Below are positions 1 through 6,345 of a DNA stretch of 56,268 nt, in pieces. Under the pieces are notes generated by a model. The model made no database searches. It was not told the origin of the DNA and saw only the letters and a list, made by a program, of their open reading frames with translations. The stretch covers positions 1 to 56,268 of the IMG/VR virus record IMGVR_UViG_3300025151_000003; one strand, 5' to 3'. The DNA comes from a virus. A program made the translations under genes and the position numbers. Each line of letters starts with the position of its first letter. Within the stretch, counting starts at the first letter, position 1.

Positions 1-99
1 GCCATTGTCAAAGCATCTACCTGATCATCATGGGCCGCATTTGGAAAACGTATGAGTTCTTCTATTAGATCATCTGCCCACTTTTTATTTGTAGGTATC
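1..99. repeat. Terminal direct repeat, left copy (circle-closing overlap)
   Basis: These 99 bases are identical to the last 99 bases of the window (56170-56268). The terminase reading frame continues without interruption from base 1 into the right-hand sequence, so the overlap marks circular closure. A length of exactly 99 is typical of a k-mer overlap left by an assembler and is not good evidence for a physical terminal repeat. Confidence 0.95.
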
Positions 100-1439
100 C
101 ATACTCTACCTGATTCCATCATAGGAGTAGATGCATATACCCTTGCAGTCTTATCTCTATCTGGTACATAGTCTAAAATAGGTAAGCCAGCCCTACGCAT
201 ATCTTGTATTAGAGACTGACCAGATGCTTTCTTTTCTATAATACAAACATCAGGTTTATGTTGATTGTATAATCTTTGTGCTAACTTTCTTAACTCTGGA
301 TATTCAAATCTACCTTTGATATTACCAAGAAGTATTAGGTGAGGAGCATAATCTTCATATCCTTGATTATCTTGATTATACATATAGAAGATACCCCATG
401 TTTGTATTACACTATAATCAGCCGTACTTGATGTAGAGAAAGCTGTATCATAAGTTTGTATTACAAAGTCACAGGTAGGTGGTTCATCATACTCCCAGTT
501 TTGAAGCCATCGTTTTTTTATAAGGCCACCCTCTTCAGGTGTAGGATCTTGCATGTAGAGAGCGTTCCAATAACGAGAACCATTAGAAGCTTTGATCTCA
601 TTCTCATCTACTTTAAGTACGCTATCTGGTTTCCATTCTGGAAAATAACTAGATCCTACTGGAAGATCTAAAAGATCTGCCGCTTCTTCGTCCAACCATG
701 CTGGTATCTTTACAACTTCCCACGGTATCGTTTCGTAGTCGCCCATATTCTCTTGTTGTTTTAGAAGCCAGCCGCAAAGATCATCATAATGATACCGTGT
801 ATTTATTATAACAATAGAACCGTTAGGCATGATACGTGTTCTAAGTCCAGCAGGATACCATTCTTTTATAAATCTTCTACCTGCACTAGAGATTGCGTCT
901 TCTTCTGACATAGCATCGTCTAAGATTGCTACATGAGCACCACGACCAGCTATCTGTGAGCGAACACCAGCAGCATAGTACGTACCATTTTGGTTTGTCT
1001 TCCACTTTCCTGCGGCTCTAACGTCACTTCGTAAAGACACACCACGAAATACTTTTTGAAACTCCTCTGTGTTTACTATATCACGCACTGATCTGCCAAA
1101 ATCACTGGCTAATTGGTCACTATGTGAAATAGTTAGGAGTTCATGCTCTGGATTTCTACCTATATACCATGCAGGAAACAGTTTAGAGCAGACAACAGAC
1201 TTAGAAGAGCGTGGAGGTAGGAAGACCATCAGTCTTTTTATCTCTCCTGACTCTACTTGTTGTAGTTTTTCTGAGATAACTTCTATGTGTCGCCCCATTT
1301 TGAAGCCAGACACAAGACTAGGTGCTACTAATCTTACAAAAGACAAGAAGTCAGTGTTACATTGTTGATTAACTTGTTGAGACAACAGCCCTTCAAGCTG
1401 TATATAGGACTCTATATAGTTACTATTTAGTTGTTCCAT
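1..1439 (-). CDS. terL: Terminase large subunit (5' part; gene continues across the circle junction)
   Basis: This is the packaging ATPase-nuclease that pumps DNA into the prohead through the portal. My reverse-strand reading starts at the ATG at 1437-1439 (MEQLNSNYIESY). It shows a Walker A-like LPPRSSKS, a Walker B-like VAILDDAM and, in the nuclease half, YDTAFS and CIIEKKASGQS. The frame stays open to base 1 and continues on the circle from 56169 to the TAA at 56070-56072 through AAHDDQVDALTMA, for a total of about 512 residues, a normal TerL size. No clear Shine-Dalgarno precedes the ATG. It is the first gene of the minus-strand virion arm. The family is certain; the packaging mode (headful, cos or pac) cannot be read from it. 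Confidence 0.93.
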   Translation of the reverse strand, partial: MEQLNSNYIESYIQLEGLLSQQVNQQCNTDFLSFVRLVAPSLVSGFKMGRHIEVISEKLQQVESGEIKRLMVFLPPRSSKSVVCSKLFPAWYIGRNPEHELLTISHSDQLASDFGRSVRDIVNTEEFQKVFRGVSLRSDVRAAGKWKTNQNGTYYAAGVRSQIAGRGAHVAILDDAMSEEDAISSAGRRFIKEWYPAGLRTRIMPNGSIVIINTRYHYDDLCGWLLKQQENMGDYETIPWEVVKIPAWLDEEAADLLDLPVGSSYFPEWKPDSVLKVDENEIKASNGSRYWNALYMQDPTPEEGGLIKKRWLQNWEYDEPPTCDFVIQTYDTAFSTSSTADYSVIQTWGIFYMYNQDNQGYEDYAPHLILLGNIKGRFEYPELRKLAQRLYNQHKPDVCIIEKKASGQSLIQDMRRAGLPILDYVPDRDKTARVYASTPMMESGRVWIPTNKKWADDLIEELIRFPNAAHDDQVDALTM

Positions 1440-1772
1440 AGTAATATTTTATATTATTAATATTAAAATTATAAAAAAAATATATCTTAGTAGTTAATTA
1501 GCTACTAATTAGTTACTCTATAGGTATATTATACACTATTCTATAGGTAACTGCAATAGTAATATAAAAAAATATCTAATTAATAACTAATTAGTACCGC
1601 ACTGTGATATTTTAGCAACACTGATAGATATCTTTTGATTATAGACCCTAGTATTTTGCTAAATATATATGGGGGTTGTTTATATATATGTGTGCGTGTG
1701 CGCATTCTTGTGTGTACGTGTGCGGATTATGCGACCAAACCATGCAATTTTTGCAAAGGAAACCTAATTAGA

Positions 1773-1806
1773 CCTCTGTAGTAGTAACGTAGTGTTACTA
1801 CAGAGG
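1773..1806. other. Stem-loop with bulged repeat
   Basis: CCTCTGTAGTA is followed by TACTACAGAGG, giving an 11-bp stem whose interior also offers GTAAC/GTTAC pairing. The left arm carries an extra GTA. There is no T-run on either strand, so it is not a typical terminator. Its core (GTAGTAGTAACG..GTGTTACTAC) recurs in the terminator at 2284. Confidence 0.55.
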
Positions 1807-1961
1807 GATAATTAGTAGTTAATTGTTGAGGATTGCTGCTGATTTCATCCAAAGGATGCAGAAAAATGCAGCTTTTACTACTACGTAGTAACTTAACAAA
1901 TCAACTCAAGTCTTTGACTTGCAAGGGTTTTTCACTGCTTTGCAGTTAGCGCATGGCTGCT

Positions 1962-1987
1962 CTGCAAAGGATGAAATCCTTTAGCAG
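1962..1987. promoter_or_regulatory. Dyad, possible operator upstream of the early promoter
   Basis: CTGC-AAAGGAT-GAA-ATCCTTT-A-GCAG is a near-perfect dyad ending 10 bp before the -35 box at 1998. A related dyad, CATCC-AAA-GGATG, lies at 1846-1858, and the 10-mer GATTTCATCC at 1841 recurs inverted at 1969. Position and symmetry fit an operator; no cognate protein is proven. Confidence 0.35.
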
Positions 1988-1997
1988 TTGACGAGGC

Positions 1998-2026
1998 TTG
2001 ACAAGGCCAAATGACGATACTATTGT
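1998..2026 (+). promoter_or_regulatory. Sigma70-like early promoter
   Basis: TTGACA (1998-2003), a 17-bp spacer, then TATTGT (2021-2026), pointing at the first plus-strand gene. The -35 is perfect; the -10 matches 4 of 6. The -10 overlaps the start of the 52-nt duplicated leader element. Confidence 0.5.
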
Positions 2027-2071
2027 AGCTTTTTGAACGAACTCTAGTGAGTTCTAAAAGCGAGCAATAGA
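2020..2071 (+). repeat. Duplicated 52-nt structured leader, copy 1
   Basis: This 52-nt stretch is identical to 2530-2581. It folds on paper: CTATTG pairs CAATAG, GCTTTT pairs AAAAGC and GAACTC pairs GAGTTC around a TAGT loop. It ends just before the ribosome-binding site (GAGAGG) of the next gene, so it would form the 5' untranslated leader of that mRNA. Confidence 0.75.
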
Positions 2072-2083
2072 GAGAGGAAAACA

Positions 2084-2278
2084 ATGCAAATATTCTTGTT
2101 GCTTTTAACAACAATTTCAGTGCTGTCTTCAGCTTTGATTGTGGATCACAATCAATTTGTTGGCATCTTAACATTCATTCTGAGTGTCGTAGCTTTTCTA
2201 GGTTTCATACTTGAAACCATAGAAGAATATAATTTTGCTAAAAATTATCCTAATCTTTACAAAAACAGACAGAGATAA
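2084..2278 (+). CDS. Small two-helix membrane protein
   Basis: The 64-residue product has two hydrophobic segments, about residues 2-20 and 25-43, followed by a charged tail ending KNRQR. The GAGAGG ribosome-binding site sits 7 bases before the ATG. It is the first gene of the plus arm, behind the promoter at 1998 and leader copy 1, with a terminator 6 bases after its stop, so it forms a one-gene early unit. The family is not recognised; an early inner-membrane role such as superinfection or host takeover is only a guess. Confidence 0.6.
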   Translation: MQIFLLLLTTISVLSSALIVDHNQFVGILTFILSVVAFLGFILETIEEYNFAKNYPNLYKNRQR

Positions 2279-2283
2279 TTAAT

Positions 2284-2321
2284 AAATATGTAGTAGTAAC
2301 GAAGTGTTACTACATATTTTT
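2284..2321 (+). terminator. Intrinsic terminator
   Basis: AAATATGTA pairs with TACATATTT, with inner GTAAC/GTTAC pairing, and is followed by a short T-run. It begins six bases after the stop of the 64-residue membrane protein gene. The core resembles the hairpin at 1773. Confidence 0.6.
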
Positions 2322-2348
2322 AATTAAACCTAGACAAAGGAGTTTATT

Positions 2349-2528
2349 ATGGGTGACTTAGTATCAAATTTACAATTTGAAGTAGATCAGTTTCTTGATG
2401 GAAAGTACCAAGTCCATACTTCCACTTGTGGTGGAGCAGTGGATATTCATGATCATGAAGGATGGTGGCTAGCTACGCTAGACGAAGAAGAAGCAAATAT
2501 TGGAAATATTTCTGCAATATCATTCTAA
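2349..2528 (+). CDS. Small hypothetical protein (59 aa)
   Basis: This short frame has a strong AAAGGAG site 7 bases before ATG and encodes an acidic protein starting MGDLVSNLQFEV, with a His/Asp cluster (DIHDHEGWW) near residue 35 and ending NISAISF. It lies between the two copies of the 52-nt leader. No family is recognised. The ribosome site and the tight packing support a real gene. Confidence 0.55.
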   Translation: MGDLVSNLQFEVDQFLDGKYQVHTSTCGGAVDIHDHEGWWLATLDEEEANIGNISAISF

Positions 2529-2529
2529 C

Positions 2530-2581
2530 CTATTGTAGCTTTTTGAACGAACTCTAGTGAGTTCTAAAAGCGAGCAATAGA
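2530..2581 (+). repeat. Duplicated 52-nt structured leader, copy 2
   Basis: Identical to 2020-2071 and placed the same way, directly before the ribosome-binding site (GAGAGGAG) of the gene at 2598. No -35-like box lies upstream here, so this copy is more likely an RNA element than a promoter. Confidence 0.75.
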
Positions 2582-2597
2582 AAGAGAGGAGAACATC

Positions 2598-2801
2598 ATG
2601 GAACTTGACGATCTTACAAAACTGACAAAAACTTGTAAGGTAAATGTAAGAAATAACTATGGTAACACAGTTATCTATCCAGCTTGTAAAGAGTCAGAAC
2701 TGCTTGCAAATATAGCAGGTACTAAGACTCTAACAAGAGAAACTATATCCCTTGCGAAGCAATTAGGATATAGATTTGAAGCTTTAACATCTAAAATATA
2801 G
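2598..2801 (+). CDS. Small hypothetical protein (67 aa)
   Basis: A 67-residue, lysine-rich protein preceded by leader copy 2 and an AGAGGAG site. It has two cysteines (near residues 13 and 30) and a C-terminal helix-like stretch with ISLAKQLGY. No family is recognised. It is followed 9 bases on by another small gene with its own GGAG site, so the two are probably co-transcribed. Confidence 0.55.
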   Translation: MELDDLTKLTKTCKVNVRNNYGNTVIYPACKESELLANIAGTKTLTRETISLAKQLGYRFEALTSKI

Positions 2802-2810
2802 GAGAAAATC

Positions 2811-3023
2811 ATGGCTACATTCCAAATGCTAGTTCAATGCCCATCTAATGATAAAAAATCCGTGATAAAAACTTGGATTGAGCTTGATAAGGGTAAAGAT
2901 AATTTTAACAAAGTTGTTAAAGTTGGGCGACCAATCAGAGTTATCCACCCTTCAGGTAGCTTCAAAGTGATCCGCAATGCTGACAACCTCCCAGAGGGAG
3001 AGCCAGTGTCTAACAGAGCCTAG
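2811..3023 (+). CDS. Small hypothetical protein (70 aa)
   Basis: A basic 70-residue protein (MATFQMLVQCPS) with a GGAG site before the ATG. Beta-strand-like segments (TWIELDKG, GRPIRVIHPSGSFKVI) suggest a small beta fold. The hairpin at 3036 follows its stop, so it probably ends the unit that starts with leader copy 2. No family is recognised. Confidence 0.5.
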   Translation: MATFQMLVQCPSNDKKSVIKTWIELDKGKDNFNKVVKVGRPIRVIHPSGSFKVIRNADNLPEGEPVSNRA

Positions 3024-3035
3024 ACTAAATAATAA

Positions 3036-3078
3036 ACCCTACAGTAGAGTATCTTACGATACTGTAGGGTATTATTTA
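3036..3078 (+). terminator. Intrinsic terminator-like hairpin
   Basis: ACCCTACAGTA pairs with TACTGTAGGGT (11 bp), and AGTATC/GATACT can pair inside. A weak T-rich tail (ATTATTTA) follows. It lies between the stop at 3023 and the start at 3103. Confidence 0.6.
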
Positions 3079-3102
3079 GAAACTTTAATAATGGAGTATA
3101 TT

Positions 3103-3306
3103 ATGAGTATTTTACCTCTAAGAGATGGCAGTACAGGTTTTCGTTTTCAAGTGTTTGGTGTTCAAGGTCTATTCCGCAGGAGAGCTTTTAAAAAGCTGTG
3201 GAATATTGGATCAGGTGAAACCTGTAATAAAATTAACTTTGGTAAGAATGTATTGTACATTCAAAAATCTAAACCATCCAGACACTTTGCAAGATTTGCA
3301 GGTTGA
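3103..3306 (+). CDS. Small basic hypothetical protein (67 aa)
   Basis: The frame is open from 2977, but the start is best placed at 3103, where GGAG lies 7 bases upstream and the gene clears the hairpin at 3036. The product (MSILPLRDGSTGFRFQ) is strongly basic, with RRRAFKKLW near the middle and KPSRHFARFAG at the end, so nucleic-acid binding is plausible. A hairpin follows at 3317. No family is recognised; a 62-aa frame at 3125-3313 is the weaker alternative. Confidence 0.45.
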   Translation: MSILPLRDGSTGFRFQVFGVQGLFRRRAFKKLWNIGSGETCNKINFGKNVLYIQKSKPSRHFARFAG

Positions 3307-3316
3307 TATATAAATT

Positions 3317-3343
3317 AAATGGGGTTACAACGTAGCCCCATTT
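3317..3343 (+). terminator. Terminator-like hairpin
   Basis: AAATGGGGTTAC, loop AAC, GTAGCCCCATTT: a 12-bp stem with one G-T pair. The stem is strong but only TTT follows, so it may terminate weakly or protect the 3' end. It sits between two genes (3306 and 3373). Confidence 0.6.
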
Positions 3344-3372
3344 GGTGTATATATTAGCAACAGGAGATAGCT

Positions 3373-4008
3373 ATGCTAGTTAAAGAAGCTAAAACATACG
3401 GTAATATATCAAAAAGTAATACAAAGATGCCGGGTACTACATTTGCCATAGATGCCTTTGCTTGTATGACAGGTAGTAAACTTGCAAAGATAGAGGGTAC
3501 ACCTTGCCACTCTTGCTATGCAAGAAAGTTGCAAAAACTAAGACCTAGTGTAGATCAAGGTTGGAAGGCTAATCTTACCAAGTGGCAGAAGTCTGATAAG
3601 TCTATGTGGGTCTTTGCTATGGTCTTTCAAATAGAAAGATATAATACAGATGGCTATCATAGATGGTTTGACAGTGGAGACTTACAGTCTGTAGAAATGC
3701 TTAAAAACATCGTAGATGTTGCATTGCTAACGCCAAAGATCAAACACTGGCTACCAACTCAAGAGCGTAGCATAGTTAAACAGTACCGCAAACAGTATGG
3801 AGAGGAGCCATCTAATCTAGTGATTAGAGTGTCTGCATCAAAAGTAGATGCACAAAAAGCTCCAGACTTTGCACAAACATCCACAGTCTGCAAGGATCAA
3901 GAACCATTAGGTAAGCTATGCAAAGCTAATACTAGAAATAATAATTGTGGACCTTGTAGGGCTTGCTGGAGTAAAGATGTAGCAGTTATTACATATCCAA
4001 AGCACTAA
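3373..4008 (+). CDS. GP88-like cysteine-rich phage protein
   Basis: This 211-residue protein resembles the 'gene product 88' family first named in mycobacteriophage L5 and common in phages, whose function is unknown. Seen here: NTKMPGTTFAID near residue 16, CHSCYARK near residue 45 (a CxxCYA motif), RWFDSGDLQSVEML near residue 97, HWLPTQE, LVIRVSASKVD and a C-terminal cysteine group (CKANTRNNNCGPCRAC). The cysteine spacing suggests bound zinc or an iron-sulphur cluster; that is inference. An AGGAG site precedes the ATG. The family call is from memory of motifs. Confidence 0.6.
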   Translation: MLVKEAKTYGNISKSNTKMPGTTFAIDAFACMTGSKLAKIEGTPCHSCYARKLQKLRPSVDQGWKANLTKWQKSDKSMWVFAMVFQIERYNTDGYHRWFDSGDLQSVEMLKNIVDVALLTPKIKHWLPTQERSIVKQYRKQYGEEPSNLVIRVSASKVDAQKAPDFAQTSTVCKDQEPLGKLCKANTRNNNCGPCRACWSKDVAVITYPKH

Positions 4009-4036
4009 TTATACGACTATTTTTTAGGATAAACAA

Positions 4037-4276
4037 ATGAAAAAAATAATCCACATTAATCAGCATATCATTAAACGTAACGCCAAAACTGGAGAACGTG
4101 ATCCTGTAATTACTTGTAAAACATATAAGTCTAATGACTATGCCCATGAGGTTGCTATTGATGGCCCTTGCAAGATAGTGTATAGTCCAGACAAGCCGCT
4201 ATCTTGTGGAGCTAAAGTGTGGATAGAGACAGAGGCAGGAGTGCAGTTAAAGATTGTAGAGGAGACTTTAAAATGA
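4037..4276 (+). CDS. Conserved-type small phage protein (79 aa)
   Basis: The protein begins KKIIHINQHIIKRNAKTG and contains DGPCKIVYSPDKPLSCGA and VWIETEAG, a pattern I associate with small conserved phage proteins of unknown function. Its stop overlaps the next start (ATGA at 4273), implying translational coupling. The C-terminal half looks like a short beta barrel (SCGAKVWIETE); that is speculative. Confidence 0.6.
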   Translation: MKKIIHINQHIIKRNAKTGERDPVITCKTYKSNDYAHEVAIDGPCKIVYSPDKPLSCGAKVWIETEAGVQLKIVEETLK

Positions 4277-4608
4277 AACTGCGTGATGATTTAGAAAATA
4301 GAATACTTAAAACTGTCCTTAGAAAAATAGATGGTTTTATACATCGTTCTATAGATTTTGAGAATAATTTGGAAGATATATCTGAAACAGACTTATGGTT
4401 TGATATATATGATCAGGTAGATAATACAAGATATACTGTTAATGTATCTTGGGGATATCCAAGTAAAGAAGATCCTTTCAAAAGTTCGTTTTCTGTCACC
4501 GTCTACCCACTAGAGAAATATCAAAACGAGTTTGGCGAAACACGCTACAGGGACATAACAGATGGGAACGGTGTGGTCCTTGTAGGAAATGATTGGGAGA
4601 AAGAGTAA
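4273..4608 (+). CDS. Hypothetical protein, first of a tandem paralogue pair
   Basis: The start at 4273 is chosen because ATGA overlaps the previous stop and because MKLRDDLE matches the start of the paralogue at 4813 (MKLRDDFE). The 111-residue acidic protein shares with it LWFDIYD/TWFDVYD, SVTVYP/SVTAYP, a conserved NE.GE...R.I stretch and GVVLV/CVVLI. It overlaps the next gene by one base (TAATG). Unknown function. Confidence 0.6.
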   Translation: MKLRDDLENRILKTVLRKIDGFIHRSIDFENNLEDISETDLWFDIYDQVDNTRYTVNVSWGYPSKEDPFKSSFSVTVYPLEKYQNEFGETRYRDITDGNGVVLVGNDWEKE

Positions 4609-4826
4609 TGAAAGAATATTATTGGGATCATGATAATGACCCTATATCACTCTTTACTTATGTAAAGAAAATCTGTGATAATGTAGATATTATTTGTGAA
4701 AGTCTTAGGGAATGTGATGGAGATATGTATCTATCAGACCTTAGAACTTTATATAAGATGAATTACAAACTTCATAACTTAGTTAGCCAAATTAAAGAAG
4801 AAGAGAAAGAAAATGAAACTGCGTGA
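4608..4826 (+). CDS. Small acidic hypothetical protein (72 aa)
   Basis: It starts at the ATG overlapping the preceding stop (TAATG), with GGGAG upstream. The 72 residues are mostly helical and acidic (MKEYYWDHDNDP; KKICDNVDIICESL), ending in a charged KEEEKENETA tail whose codons overlap the next gene's start. It is inserted between the two paralogues at 4273 and 4813. Not recognised. Confidence 0.5.
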   Translation: MKEYYWDHDNDPISLFTYVKKICDNVDIICESLRECDGDMYLSDLRTLYKMNYKLHNLVSQIKEEEKENETA

Positions 4827-5136
4827 TGATTTTGAAAAAAAGATATTAATTGAGGTCTGTAAAAGGCTACATGATGGACACATTTATTCTGTTATGGAAG
4901 GTAAAAACAGTGGAGAGGTTTTAGGAGGAGAAACATGGTTTGATGTCTACGATGAAACTGGAGAAATATATTCTATAAACATAGATTATGGGTGGTCTGA
5001 TGATGCTCCGCAGTTAAGCGTCACCGCATATCCAGTAGAGGAGTATATTAATGAGGATGGTGAGAAAAAACTTAGAGAAATTGCCAGCGGCGACTGCGTT
5101 GTTCTAATTGACTCAAGTGGAGATAGTGATGAGTAA
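4813..5136 (+). CDS. Hypothetical protein, second of a tandem paralogue pair
   Basis: A 107-residue paralogue of the 4273 gene, with the same N-terminus, the same aromatic ETWFDVYD core and the same C-terminal VVLI. It overlaps the preceding gene by 14 bases and the following one by 8. The pair differs mainly in the loop after residue 20, so duplication followed by divergence is likely. Function unknown. Confidence 0.6.
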   Translation: MKLRDDFEKKILIEVCKRLHDGHIYSVMEGKNSGEVLGGETWFDVYDETGEIYSINIDYGWSDDAPQLSVTAYPVEEYINEDGEKKLREIASGDCVVLIDSSGDSDE

Positions 5137-5278
5137 AGATTGGCGAGAAGCAATAGCAAGAGAAAATAGACTACGTGAGATATGGACAAAGCTCGTACAA
5201 GATGGTATGCCTGTCTATGAAGCTGATGTAGAAGCAGAAATTCTATTAATAAAAGAGGAGAATGAAAAGGGAGAATAG
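5129..5278 (+). CDS. Small helical hypothetical protein (49 aa)
   Basis: A short frame overlapping the preceding stop by 8 bases, with AGTGGAG upstream of ATG. The product (MSKDWREAIARENRL) is rich in Glu, Lys and Arg and predicted helical throughout. It ends two bases before the next gene. No family is recognised; the tight packing is the main support. Confidence 0.45.
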   Translation: MSKDWREAIARENRLREIWTKLVQDGMPVYEADVEAEILLIKEENEKGE

Positions 5279-5280
5279 AT

Positions 5281-5493
5281 ATGCCAGTATATGACTTCTT
5301 AATTAGATGCACTGAATGTAATGGTGAGGGAGAATACCAACTAAGTCTAAATCCATCTTCTCCTATCTATAAGTGTGGATATTGCAGTGAAGGCTATGTA
5401 GAAGTAGTAGAGAGCTTTGACTGTGAGCGTGATCTTAGACTTGACTATCCAGATGCAGTTGATATAATCGCAGATGAAACAGAGGAGATTTAA
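5281..5493 (+). CDS. Zinc-ribbon protein, DnaJ-like cysteine pairs
   Basis: The 70-residue protein carries CTECNGEGEY near residue 10 and CGYCSEGYVEV near residue 32: two CxxCxxG-like knuckles as in half of a DnaJ central zinc domain. The rest is acidic (DETEEI tail). A GGGAG site precedes it. It may act as an adaptor binding a protein or nucleic acid; nothing more specific is supported. Confidence 0.55.
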   Translation: MPVYDFLIRCTECNGEGEYQLSLNPSSPIYKCGYCSEGYVEVVESFDCERDLRLDYPDAVDIIADETEEI

Positions 5494-5494
5494 A

Positions 5495-5704
5495 ATGAGA
5501 ATGTCAGAACTACAAGTACACAATCTAACAAATATCAAAGTTGTAGAGAGCCATCATGATAATTTTAGATGTTTTACAGTATCATTAACGTCTACAGACT
5601 ATGACGGTAATAGTTATACAACAGACTTAAAAATATTTTCTGACGATACTGATAAATCATTCCATGATTATATCCCAGAAGAAGAAGTAAAGGTGATAGT
5701 CTAA
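5495..5704 (+). CDS. Small hypothetical protein (69 aa)
   Basis: The ATG at 5495 is preferred over in-frame upstream codons because GAGGAG lies just upstream. The 69-residue product (MRMSELQVHNLTN) has alternating hydrophobic strands and an acidic DDTDKSFHDYIPEEE end. It overlaps the next start by one base (TAATG). Not recognised. Confidence 0.45.
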   Translation: MRMSELQVHNLTNIKVVESHHDNFRCFTVSLTSTDYDGNSYTTDLKIFSDDTDKSFHDYIPEEEVKVIV

Positions 5705-5868
5705 TGCAATTAGATACAGCTATGTATAATCATGTTAAAATCTTACAGAATGAGATAGAGATTTTAAAAAATAAAATTGATCCAAATATAGGGGGTCAGG
5801 GTTATTTGTACACTACAATTAGTACACTTGAAGACAGGATACAGGAGATAATAAATGAAAACCTTTGA
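5704..5868 (+). CDS. Small coiled-coil-like protein (54 aa)
   Basis: A short frame starting at the ATG of TAATG after the preceding stop. Residues 8-28 (NHVKILQNEIEILKNKI) and 40-52 form heptad-like helices separated by a Gly-rich turn (NIGGQGY). It overlaps the next gene by 14 bases. Not recognised. Confidence 0.4.
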   Translation: MQLDTAMYNHVKILQNEIEILKNKIDPNIGGQGYLYTTISTLEDRIQEIINENL

Positions 5869-6019
5869 AGTAACTTTTGAAGATGGTACAAAATATTCCA
5901 TAAGAGGTGAAGATTGGAAAAAAGGTACAGAAAAAATACTAGAAGATTTAAAAATTAAATATCCAGAAGCTGACTATGGACCTTGGAATATTGTTTCTAT
6001 TTTAACTAAAGAGGAGTAA
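5855..6019 (+). CDS. Small hypothetical protein (54 aa)
   Basis: A 54-residue product (MKTFEVTFEDGTKYSI) with CAGGAG 7 bases before its ATG. It begins with two beta strands and then a helix (TEKILEDLKIKYP). It lies 4 bases before the GcrA-like gene. Not recognised. Confidence 0.45.
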   Translation: MKTFEVTFEDGTKYSIRGEDWKKGTEKILEDLKIKYPEADYGPWNIVSILTKEE

Positions 6020-6023
6020 AAAA

Positions 6024-6341
6024 GTGTACAGGGGGTATAATCATTCTACAAAGTTAAAACAAAGTGTCCTCACTCTATTTGAAGAGGGCTTGACAGCCAC
6101 GCAAGTAGCTAAGATAATAAATAAAAGATTTAGATCAGAAACTCTTGGAAATCTATCTAGATGTGCGGCACTTGGCATCAAATGGAGAGCAGGAAAGTGT
6201 GAGAAAAGTGATCGTGATTATTACTATCCAGTTAGAAGATCGTCTGGCTATAATAAATCACTAGCTTTAAATGAAATAGAAGATAGAAAAACTGAACACG
6301 AGATAATAAAAGAACGTCTAATAACTGCATTGAGAGGATAA
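6024..6341 (+). CDS. GcrA-like DNA-binding regulator
   Basis: The start is GTG, with GAGGAG upstream. Residues 8-50 (KLKQSVLTLFEEGLTATQVA ... NLSRCAALGIKW) read as the helix-turn-helix of GcrA, the alphaproteobacterial regulator that works with sigma70 at methylated GANTC promoters; phages of this group carry relatives. The 105-residue length is shorter than host GcrA, and the tail is charged (EIEDRKTEHEIIKERL). It may retune host or phage promoters. The family is moderately likely; the target is unknown. Confidence 0.55.
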   Translation: MYRGYNHSTKLKQSVLTLFEEGLTATQVAKIINKRFRSETLGNLSRCAALGIKWRAGKCEKSDRDYYYPVRRSSGYNKSLALNEIEDRKTEHEIIKERLITALRG

Positions 6342-6345
6342 TAAA

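Larger units (their letters stand above)
1440..2083. promoter_or_regulatory. Divergent control region between terL and the early genes
   Basis: This 0.64-kb stretch has no credible gene. It separates the minus arm (terL) from the plus arm. Positions 1440-1640 are very AT-rich, with several TATAAT-like words on both strands and repeated CTATAGGTA (about 1512 and 1540). A GT-rich alternating tract lies at about 1688-1725. Further on are a stem-loop (1773-1806), dyads built on AAAGGAT (1846-1858 and 1962-1987), repeated TGCAAAGGA (1752 and 1963) and a sigma70-like promoter (1998-2026). The region probably holds the early promoters; an origin is possible but nothing proves one. Confidence 0.6.

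Noticed and set aside
1468-1497. TATAAT with partial -35 upstream of terL
   Set aside because: The region is so AT-rich that several such words occur on both strands; none stands out, so no terL promoter is called.
1932-2174. Minus-strand frame across the promoter and first early gene
   Set aside because: It covers the promoter, the leader element and the opposite gene and lacks a ribosome site.
2977-3102. Upstream extension of the gene at 3103
   Set aside because: The extended frame runs through the terminator hairpin at 3036 and lacks a ribosome site; the 3103 start has GGAG.
6090-6118. TTGACA-17-GATAAT inside the GcrA-like gene
   Set aside because: A near-perfect match, but it falls within a coding frame and nothing starts nearby; it may be chance. 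Start-site mapping would decide.
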